Below, piece by piece: positions 53,999-64,000 of a DNA stretch of 64,000 nucleotides. Made by a program: the position numbers and the translations under genes. The stretch's first letter is position 1. Every line of letters begins with the position of its first letter. The stretch lies in contig JAJYLB010000004.1 of assembly GCA_021788095.1 (NCBI GenBank), positions 62,001 through 126,000 on the forward strand, written 5' to 3'. Under the pieces are notes generated by a model, which had not been told where the DNA came from, made no database searches, and saw only the letters and a list, made by a program, of their open reading frames with translations. The stretch is from Acidobacteriota bacterium. GTDB lineage: Bacteria > Acidobacteriota > Terriglobia > Acidiferrales > UBA7541.

Positions 53999-54008
53999 GC
54001 TCTATAGC
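53999..54008. promoter_or_regulatory. Operator candidate GCTCTATAGC (site 2)
   Basis: Part of AGCTCTATAGCTC, a near-perfect inverted repeat. Confidence 0.5.
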
Positions 54009-54116
54009 TCATCTAGAGCACTTCCCGGGGCGCGAATCCCCGCCCTCCCCGGCGGGCCCGCCGACCGGCGACTCCGCACGATATACTCGTGCCGGGGGAA
54101 GGAATGTGGAGCGCGC

Positions 54117-54839
54117 ATGAAACTGGCCAAACGCAACGGAGTCCCGGCCTACAAACAGATTCAAAAAGCGATTCTCGCCCGCATCCACGCGGGCGATTTG
54201 CGGCCGGGCGACATCGTCGAATCGGAACGCGAGCTCGCCCGCAGGCACAAGGTCAGCTTGATGACCGCCCGCCATTCCCTCGCCGATCTCGCCCGTGAGG
54301 GCATTCTGCAGCGCCGGCACGGATCGGGCACCTTCGTCGCGCCGCCCAAAATCCACTTCAACAAATTGATGAGCTACACCGAGCAAATGGCCAGCCGCGG
54401 CCTCGCCACCCACTCGCGTATCGTCTTTTCCGGCACCGTCGACGACGAACCCGAAATCGCCGCCCGCTTGGCGCTTCCCCCCGCCAGCCGCCTCATCAAA
54501 ATCGAGCGCGTGCGCCAGGCCGAAGACGAACCCTTCGCCCTCGAGACGTGTTACCTGTCCGAAGCGGAATTCGGCGGCCTTGCCCGCACGCCGCTGGAGA
54601 GGGCCTCCCTGTTCACCACGCTCGAGCGCGATTACGGCGTCGAAATCGCCTACGCCGACGAAGAAATCGACGCCACCCCCGCGGACGCGCGCACGGCCGG
54701 GTTGCTCGCGGTTCCCCGTAGTACGCCGCTCTTGCGCATCCGCCAGGTGATTTTTTCGACCAAGGGCAAGGCGGTCGTGTACGTGCTCGGACTTTACCTC
54801 TCCGGCCGACACACGTTGATGATCCGCCGCTTCCGATAG
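54117..54839 (+). CDS. GntR-family regulator, HutC/UTRA type
   Basis: PAYKQIQKAILARIHAGDLRPGDIVESERELARRHKVSLMTARHSLADLAREGILQRRHGSGTFV; UTRA C-domain. Confidence 0.92.
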   Translation: MKLAKRNGVPAYKQIQKAILARIHAGDLRPGDIVESERELARRHKVSLMTARHSLADLAREGILQRRHGSGTFVAPPKIHFNKLMSYTEQMASRGLATHSRIVFSGTVDDEPEIAARLALPPASRLIKIERVRQAEDEPFALETCYLSEAEFGGLARTPLERASLFTTLERDYGVEIAYADEEIDATPADARTAGLLAVPRSTPLLRIRQVIFSTKGKAVVYVLGLYLSGRHTLMIRRFR

Positions 54840-54910
54840 CCAGTAGCGGCCGGAACGAGGCCGAGAGCCAACTAACCTGAGGGGGCTGTGGAAGGGCGGG
54901 TGGGATAGCC

Positions 54911-55900
54911 TTGGATGCGACGAGACCTGGGGCGAACGGAAATCCCCTGTTGGGCGTGGATATCGGCGGCACAAAGGTGGCCGCCGGCTTGGTGGACTCG
55001 CGCGGCAGGATTCTGCTGGCGAGGCACCGGCGCATGGTGGCGCGGGGAACACCGCAAGAGGGCTTGGAGCCCGTTTTCGCCTCGATCGGAGAGGTCCTGG
55101 ACGATCCGCGCGCGAAACGGGTTCATACGATCGGCGTCAGCGTCCCGGGCTGGGTCGACCCGGGACGCGGCATCGTTCTCCGAGCGGCCAACATTCCCTG
55201 CTGGCGCAACTTCCCGCTCGCCCGGAAAATCCGCCGTCGCTTCCAGCTTCCTGTGCGCACGGGGAACGACGGCAACCTCGCCGCGCTTGCCGAAGCCACC
55301 TGGGGCGCCGGCCGCGGTTATGCCAGCCTCTTGTATGTCACCGTCGGTACCGGCGTCGGCACCGGCATCGTCATCGACGGCCGTCTGTATTCCGGCCGGG
55401 CGGGCGGAGCCGTTGAAGGCGGGCATCTTCCCATCAATTTTCGCGGTCCGCGTTGCGGCTGCGGGAAGCGCGGCTGCGCGGAAGCGTATTTTTCCGGGAC
55501 CGCCATCGCCCGCCGCGCCCGGCGTCTGGCGGCTACTCCAGCGGGGCGCAAATCGAAGCTGTTCGATCTGGCTGGAGGAAAGATTCGGGCCGTCACCGCG
55601 GAGACCGTGGCCCGAGCGGCTGCCGAGGATGATCCACTCGCCGCACGCATCTTGGACGAGGCAGCCGGCTACTTCGCTATCTGGCTCGGGGGCATGATCG
55701 ATCTACTCGAGCCGGGCGTCATCATCATCGGGGGCGGCATGGGGCGGCTGATGCTGTCGCTCCGTAGCCGCCTTCGGCGCGGGCTGGAAGCGTGGGCCGC
55801 GAATCCTCGCCGCGAGGAAATCCCTCTCGTAGCCGCCCGGTACGGGGCCGACTCGGCGCTTGTCGGCGCCGCCGCTCTCGGTTTGGCCGACAACGAGTGA
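54911..55900 (+). CDS. ROK-family sugar kinase
   Basis: LLGVDIGGTKVAAGLVD, TGNDGNLAALAEATWGAG, CGCGKRGCAEAYFSG zinc motif. Confidence 0.92.
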   Translation: MDATRPGANGNPLLGVDIGGTKVAAGLVDSRGRILLARHRRMVARGTPQEGLEPVFASIGEVLDDPRAKRVHTIGVSVPGWVDPGRGIVLRAANIPCWRNFPLARKIRRRFQLPVRTGNDGNLAALAEATWGAGRGYASLLYVTVGTGVGTGIVIDGRLYSGRAGGAVEGGHLPINFRGPRCGCGKRGCAEAYFSGTAIARRARRLAATPAGRKSKLFDLAGGKIRAVTAETVARAAAEDDPLAARILDEAAGYFAIWLGGMIDLLEPGVIIIGGGMGRLMLSLRSRLRRGLEAWAANPRREEIPLVAARYGADSALVGAAALGLADNE

Positions 55901-55951
55901 AGGCGAGATCGCTCGCCTGTTCGCCGCGAGGCCGCGGTCAGGAACGGCAAA

Positions 55952-58165
55952 ATGTTTAGCCGAGAACGAAAGCGCATCGACGGCAAAGCGCGGGAGGGGA
56001 GCGTCCCCCGCGGCCTGCCGATTGCCCGGAACCCAGATGAGTGTCGCTTCGCCCGGCCGGCTCTCTGTTTGCTGCTCGCTCTTTCCCTGGCTCTCGGCGC
56101 GGGCTGCAGGAAAGGCCTGACGACGGGCGGCGCGGGACGCGTGCCTACCTTCACCAGGTCCTTCATCCAGGCAGGCCGGCGATACCGCTACACGGTGGCG
56201 GGTAGGCCTCCCGAACAGGGCGGGACAACGACGATCGCGACAGCGCTTGTGCCCGTGTCTTTCCTCTTCGACCGGGGCGGGGAAAAGCCGGTGGTCCTCG
56301 GCGCAGACTCCGTGGTGCCGAGCGTGGTCGGCTCGCCCATCTTTCAGAAGTTCCGCTTCGCCACCGGCGACACGCAATACGGCGACGCGGTGCAGCGGGC
56401 CGAGTTTTACCCGCAGGCGGTCCTGAAAGACTGGCACACGCTTCTCGGGCCCCCGCGGGTGCTCCCAGCCCTCAGGATCGAAATTCCCGTCGCCGATGGG
56501 TACCTGCTGACCTCGCGACGCACGGGACGTTCGCTGGCGGTGGTCGATGGGCAGTTCCTATTGAAGCAGCTGTTCCGGGCTCTTGCGCAGACAGGGGTCG
56601 GCCGGGGAGAGCTCCTCGTCGCTCTCACGAAGGACGCGGAGTTCTACGCCCTCGGGGACGCGACGGTGTGTTGCTCGTGGGGCTGGCACGGGGTTCTTCG
56701 AGAAGCTTCGTCGGAATTGCCTGGAGAATTCATTCTCGGCACCTACCTCGATCCGGGTGTCGTGCCTGGCTACGAGGACGTTCAGCCTCTGAGCGAGCAG
56801 ATTGCCGAGTGGATGAACGATCCGCTCGAGGACAGTCGAGCCGACCGGTTTCCGGCTTGGCGAAATCCCTCGCAGGGGATGGACTGTGCCGGCAGTGGCG
56901 AAGGGAGTGATTATCGTCTGGCCGAACCGACCAACGGCGGATCCCTGGAGAATGCAACGCCGTTAGAGGCCCATGGGACTCTCTATCATCTCGAGAACGT
57001 TGCCTTGCTCCCCTGGTTCACCGAAGATCCCCGTCCGAAGACGTTCGAAGGCGCCTACAGCTTCCCGGACACTCGCGCACTCCCGATTGCCGCCGAGCCC
57101 TGTTCGCTTCCCAAGCCGGTGATCGCGCGCCCGGCGGCATCACCGGTTCCGACCACCGGCGCCGGAAACGGGCACGCGCTGATCGGCTATTGGGTGGGGT
57201 ATTCCTCCGTTACGAACCTCCCGCTCCGCAGCATCTCCCCGCAATGGGACGTCGTCATCGTCGCCTTCGCCCCGCCGGTGAAGGGGTCGACGAGTCGCCT
57301 CTATTTCCGAACGCCGGCCGGCTACACGAAAGACGGATTCAAATCGGAGATCGCCGAGTTGCAGCGCAAGGGGAGAAAGGTTCTCCTATCACTCGGCGGC
57401 GGTGGCCGGGTGGTGACCCTGGACACGGCTCAAGACGTCCGCAGTTTCGTCGGCAGCGTCTCGGCCATCGTGCGCGCCTATGGCTTCGACGGGGTCGATC
57501 TCGACCTCGAGACGCCTTCCCTGATCCTCAATCCCGGAGATACCGACTTCCGAAAACCGACCACGCCTGCGGTGGTCAACCTGATCGCCGCCATGCGGGA
57601 GCTACGGCGGCGCTTCGGGCCGAAATTCATGATTTCCGAGGTGCCGGAAGGTCCCCAAGTCCCCGCGGGCCTGGAGGTTTATGGCGGTCAGTTCGGCTCG
57701 TTTTTGCCAGTAATTTATGGTACGCGGAACATCCTGTCTTTCGTCGATGTGCAGAACTACAATACGCCTCCACTCGGAGGATTGGACGGAAACTACTACA
57801 TGCCGGATACGGCGGATTATTACGTCTCCATGACCGAAATGCTGCTGCACGGCTTCCCTGTGGCGGGGAATCCGAAGTCTTTTTTCCCGCCCTTGCCGCC
57901 CAATAAGGTGGCCATCGGGTTCCTGGTCGGCCGCTCCCTGCTTCCGGCGATCGAACAGTCCCTGCGGCGGCTCCTCGAAGGCAAGCCGTACGCGGGAGGC
58001 CAATACGCGCTCCAGCGGCAAACCGGATATCCAGCGCTCATGGGCGCCATGTTCTGGAACATCCCGGCGGACTGGGGAGACAACTACCAGATGTCCAATG
58101 CGGTCGGCGCGTTTTTGCACGATCTGCTGCCGGCCCAGGAACCGGGCCGAAAGGGGTCGCGGTAG
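55952..58165 (+). CDS. Putative lipoprotein with novel N-terminal region and C-terminal GH18 (chitinase-like) domain
   Basis: Lipobox LALGAGC; C-terminal IGYWVGY, KVLLSLGGGG, YGFDGVDLDLETP (DxxDxDxE), FVDVQNYN, GAMFWNIPADW. Confidence 0.82.
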   Translation: MFSRERKRIDGKAREGSVPRGLPIARNPDECRFARPALCLLLALSLALGAGCRKGLTTGGAGRVPTFTRSFIQAGRRYRYTVAGRPPEQGGTTTIATALVPVSFLFDRGGEKPVVLGADSVVPSVVGSPIFQKFRFATGDTQYGDAVQRAEFYPQAVLKDWHTLLGPPRVLPALRIEIPVADGYLLTSRRTGRSLAVVDGQFLLKQLFRALAQTGVGRGELLVALTKDAEFYALGDATVCCSWGWHGVLREASSELPGEFILGTYLDPGVVPGYEDVQPLSEQIAEWMNDPLEDSRADRFPAWRNPSQGMDCAGSGEGSDYRLAEPTNGGSLENATPLEAHGTLYHLENVALLPWFTEDPRPKTFEGAYSFPDTRALPIAAEPCSLPKPVIARPAASPVPTTGAGNGHALIGYWVGYSSVTNLPLRSISPQWDVVIVAFAPPVKGSTSRLYFRTPAGYTKDGFKSEIAELQRKGRKVLLSLGGGGRVVTLDTAQDVRSFVGSVSAIVRAYGFDGVDLDLETPSLILNPGDTDFRKPTTPAVVNLIAAMRELRRRFGPKFMISEVPEGPQVPAGLEVYGGQFGSFLPVIYGTRNILSFVDVQNYNTPPLGGLDGNYYMPDTADYYVSMTEMLLHGFPVAGNPKSFFPPLPPNKVAIGFLVGRSLLPAIEQSLRRLLEGKPYAGGQYALQRQTGYPALMGAMFWNIPADWGDNYQMSNAVGAFLHDLLPAQEPGRKGSR

Positions 58166-58302
58166 CGTGGCGCTCGAAAGGAGCTGCGCAGGCGTCGAGG
58201 CGCGCTTCTCCCCTTTCCTGCGGTCAGGCTGAATCGGCGCGGGAGCGGCAGTCTGGCTAAACGGGCGAAGCGCGAGCCGGAGGTGCAGAGCAGCGGAGCA
58301 AC

Positions 58303-60081
58303 GTGGCGATGAAGAACTCACCGACAACTTACAACCGCTACCTGCTGCTGGTGGCAGGACTCGGGGGGTTGCTGTACGGGATCGACGTCGGGATCATTGC
58401 CGGCGCCCTTCCCTATCTCGAGGCGACTTCCGGCCTGAACGCCCAGCAGCTGTCGTTCGTGGTCGCTGCGGTCCTGATGGGAACGGTCATCTCGACGCTT
58501 TTCGCCGGCCTGCTGGCCGATTGGATGGGGCGCAAGCCCCTTATGATCGTGAGCGGGCTCCTGTTCGCCGCCAGCGTGCCGATCATCGCGCTTGCGCACG
58601 GCTACCAGCCGCTCATCCTGGGCCGCCTGTGCCAAGGCATCAGCGCCGGCCTGATCGGCGTAGTGGTGCCGCTCTATCTCGCCGAATGCCTGGCGCCCGA
58701 ACAGCGCGGCCGCGGGACAGCGATGTTTCAGTGGCTGCTGACCATCGGCATCGTCGCCGCGGCGGTCGTGGGCATGTATTTCAGCTTACGCGTCGAGCAG
58801 GTGGCGAAACTCGGCAATCCGCAGCTCCTCTTCGCTTTCAAAGATCACGCTTGGCGCGGAATCTTTTGGGTTTCGCTTCCTCCCGGCCTCGTGTTCGTGC
58901 TGGGCAGTCTGTGGGTAGCGGAATCGCCGCGCTGGCTGGCTCGCCGGGGGAAAACCGAAGCGGCGCTCCGAGCCCTCGAGCGGTCGCGCCTGCCGGCGGA
59001 GGCGCGGCGCGAACTCGAGGCTATGGAGCAGAACCGAGCGGCGGAGCGGGGCAACGAGACCCGCCGCGGGGCCGAGGAGTCGTTGCTCCGGCGGAAATAC
59101 GTGGTTCCGTTTCTATTGGCATGCGTGATCCTCGCCTGCAACACGGCCACCGGGATCAACTCGATTATCGGCTACAACACAACGATTCTGATCCAGAGCG
59201 GTCTCTCGGACGTCGAGGCGCACTGGGGTTACATCCTCTTCACCGCGGTGAATGCGCTGGCGACGGTTATCGGTGTCATGCTGGTCGACCGCAAGGGGCG
59301 CAAATTCCTGCTGACGGTGGGTACGGCAGGAATTGTGGCTTCGCTTCTCTTCACCGCTTTCCTCTTTCGCCGCAGCGAGCGGAATCGGGTGGACGTCGCG
59401 CGCGCCGTCCAAGCCTTTGCCGGCCAGCGAGAGAGTCTAAGCCTGGAATTCACACCGGCGCTTGAGCGGGCGTGGATAACCGAATCGGGGCACGCCGCTT
59501 TGGCGGGACGCGCCGCGGCGCTGACCATTATCTACGCCTACGGCGATTTCAGCGCCTCGACGCCCGTCCTGCGCTCGAACCACCCCGGGGCGACGGCGGT
59601 CAAGATCGACCGCGCGAGCTGCGTTCCCGCCAATCGGGTGCTGGCGCTGTTCTCGAACCCCTTCGGCAATCTGAATCGGGCGCGGACCGCGCCCCTGCGC
59701 ATCGAGCACGCCCTGCTCACGCCGTTGCCCAGCCGAGCCAATGGATGGCTGGTCGCGATCAGCCTCTTCGCATTCGTGGCGTTCTTTGCGATGGGCCCGG
59801 GCGTGTGCGTCTGGCTGGCTCTCTCGGAGTTGATGCCGACGCGCATTCGTTCGAACGGGATGAGCGTGGCCCTGGTGATCAACGAGGCGGTTTCGACCTT
59901 ACTGGCGGCCATTTTCCTGCCGGTGGTGGGGCGATTCGGGTACGCGTCGATGTTTTTTCTTTTCGCCGGCTTGAGCGTGGTCTATTTCATCACCGTGACG
60001 TTCTTCCTGCCGGAAACCAAGGGCATGACGCTCGAGGCGATCGAGCAATATTTCTCCGCAACCGGCAAGCAAGCTCGATAG
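58303..60081 (+). CDS. MFS sugar porter with a long inter-TM insertion
   Basis: AGLGGLLYGIDVGIIAGALPYL, LLADWMGRKPLM, VAESPRWLARRGK, FLPETKGMTLEAIEQYF. Confidence 0.9.
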   Translation: MAMKNSPTTYNRYLLLVAGLGGLLYGIDVGIIAGALPYLEATSGLNAQQLSFVVAAVLMGTVISTLFAGLLADWMGRKPLMIVSGLLFAASVPIIALAHGYQPLILGRLCQGISAGLIGVVVPLYLAECLAPEQRGRGTAMFQWLLTIGIVAAAVVGMYFSLRVEQVAKLGNPQLLFAFKDHAWRGIFWVSLPPGLVFVLGSLWVAESPRWLARRGKTEAALRALERSRLPAEARRELEAMEQNRAAERGNETRRGAEESLLRRKYVVPFLLACVILACNTATGINSIIGYNTTILIQSGLSDVEAHWGYILFTAVNALATVIGVMLVDRKGRKFLLTVGTAGIVASLLFTAFLFRRSERNRVDVARAVQAFAGQRESLSLEFTPALERAWITESGHAALAGRAAALTIIYAYGDFSASTPVLRSNHPGATAVKIDRASCVPANRVLALFSNPFGNLNRARTAPLRIEHALLTPLPSRANGWLVAISLFAFVAFFAMGPGVCVWLALSELMPTRIRSNGMSVALVINEAVSTLLAAIFLPVVGRFGYASMFFLFAGLSVVYFITVTFFLPETKGMTLEAIEQYFSATGKQAR

Positions 60082-60245
60082 GTCGTCCGGAAATAGCGGC
60101 CGACCTTCGCGTGATTCGCTTTCCCGCCCCGCCGGAATCCCTGACCACCGGATTGGACGTCAAAATGGGAATGCAGGTTTATACCCGTGGAAGACGGCTA
60201 GTGTAGAATTTGCACGGCTTCGATTCGGGTTCGGAGACTTTCCAA

Positions 60246-63074
<2,829 letters not shown>

Positions 63075-63335
63075 GCGCGATGCGCCAAGCCCGCTGCCAA
63101 AATCAGTCGATGTGTTGACTTCCCCGCCTTCCACGGTTCCGGCAAGCCGCGGGTGATCGGCCAGTGGACTGCTTGAAAGTCGGTGAAAACGGGTGGGTGA
63201 GAGTCCGTGCAAAACTGCCGGCTCAGATGGACTCTAACCCAGCGGTGGAGAAGCCCTGCAGTCCCGGCGATCGTTTGACTCCGCCTATTGAGCGGTGCCG
63301 GGCCATGGCGAAGAGGTTGCACATCACCACATTTG

Positions 63336-63351
63336 TGGTATAGCTATACCA
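63336..63351. promoter_or_regulatory. Perfect 16-bp palindrome TGGTATAGCTATACCA directly upstream of the MNT start codon
   Basis: Ends 1 bp before ATG at 63353; operator candidate. Confidence 0.6.
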
Positions 63352-63352
63352 T

Positions 63353-63907
63353 ATGCTTGAACTCCGATCGAAAACACGCCGGCGACTTCTCGCGTATTAC
63401 TTCACAAACCCGACCGCCAAGCATCACCTGCGGGACCTAGCGCGGCGACTGGAAATTGATCCCTCGAACCTCTCCAAAGAGCTGGGTCGCCTGGAAGGCG
63501 CGGGCTTGTTCCGGTCGGAAGTGAGCGGGCGCCAGAGGTATTACCAGCTCAACCGGGAATACCCCTTATTTGATGAGGTGCGAAGCATTGTTGCGAAAAC
63601 GATCGGCGCGGTACCCCTGATTGCCGAGTCGCTCAAGAAAGTGGAGGGAATAGGCGAAGCCTATCTGTATGGGTCCTTTGCTCGCAACCAGCAAGACACC
63701 GCAAGCGACATTGATGTTTTGGTGATCGGCGAGCCCAGCGGCGAGGTCCTCGCGGAGATCGTGCGGAAACTTGAGCGGCGCCTTGGCCGAGAGATCAATT
63801 ACACCGTCTTGAGTCGAAAAGAGTTCGACACGCGCCGAAAACGGAAAGACGCGTTCATCGTAGACGTCTGGCAAAAGGAGCGAATCTCGCTGGCGGGTGC
63901 TACGTGA
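63353..63907 (+). CDS. Winged-helix plus nucleotidyltransferase (MNT) domain protein, antitoxin-like
   Basis: HLRDLARRLEIDPSNLSKELGRLEGAGLF (wHTH); YLYGSFARNQQDTASDIDVLVIG (GSx10DxD). Confidence 0.88.
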   Translation: MLELRSKTRRRLLAYYFTNPTAKHHLRDLARRLEIDPSNLSKELGRLEGAGLFRSEVSGRQRYYQLNREYPLFDEVRSIVAKTIGAVPLIAESLKKVEGIGEAYLYGSFARNQQDTASDIDVLVIGEPSGEVLAEIVRKLERRLGREINYTVLSRKEFDTRRKRKDAFIVDVWQKERISLAGAT

Positions 63908-64000
63908 AAAAGTTCAAGGCGCAAAGGGTGGACTGGCCGCAAATCGAGCGCTTTCTCCAAAGCGCAGAGAAGAAGCTCGCCTCGCCCACAAGAACCTGGC
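63904..64000 (+). CDS. Probable HEPN-domain protein, 3' truncated by window edge
   Basis: GTGA overlap with the MNT stop; VKKFKAQRVDWPQIERFLQSAEKKLASPTRTW resembles HEPN N-termini that follow MNT genes. Confidence 0.55.
   Translation, partial: MKKFKAQRVDWPQIERFLQSAEKKLASPTRTW

Noticed and set aside
63160-63260. Possible cobalamin riboswitch or group II intron fragment (GGTGAGAGTCCG...)
   Set aside because: Only one short motif resembles the consensus; B12 box and intron domain V not recognisable by eye; downstream gene unrelated to cobalamin.

Overview
High-GC, gene-dense window. Acidobacteriota-like origin is an inference from three Oar-type TonB-dependent receptors with carboxypeptidase-regulatory-like N-termini, PknB/PD40 kinases, and a CRTAC1/TPR pair. 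The window reads as a carbohydrate/amino-sugar/peptidoglycan scavenging island. (i) L-rhamnose module: RhaD/SDR fusion, RhaB, RhaT, GH78. (ii) Ser/Thr kinase with PD40 sensor plus a truncated kinase fragment whose last codons resemble the GH78 3' end. (iii) Cell-wall sugar module: BadF/BcrA-type kinase, SSS symporter, APC permease, serine hydrolase-NamZ (DUF1343) fusion, duplicated TonB receptors and a duplicated NamZ 5' end. (iv) Peptide/D-amino-acid module: serine hydrolase, N-acyl-D-amino acid deacylase, PBP4-type carboxypeptidase, M61, S9 and CocE hydrolases, APC permease, class A beta-lactamase-like protein. (v) Chitin/chitosan-type module: GH2 exo-glucosaminidase-like, PIG-L deacetylase, GH20, SIS deaminase-like, GntR/UTRA, ROK kinase, GH18 fusion, MFS porter. 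(vi) A second full PD40 kinase and, at the right edge, an MNT/HEPN toxin-antitoxin-like pair. Most interesting observations: REP-like palindromes inserted in frame in the kinase catalytic domains; a conserved structured 5' leader, with promoter, upstream of two TonB receptors; a shared 20-bp inverted repeat linking those receptors to NamZ; a candidate 'deacetylate-first' amino-sugar pathway; and palindromic operator candidates at gntR and at the MNT/HEPN pair. Everything was read by eye with no database search; family names come from recognised motifs.
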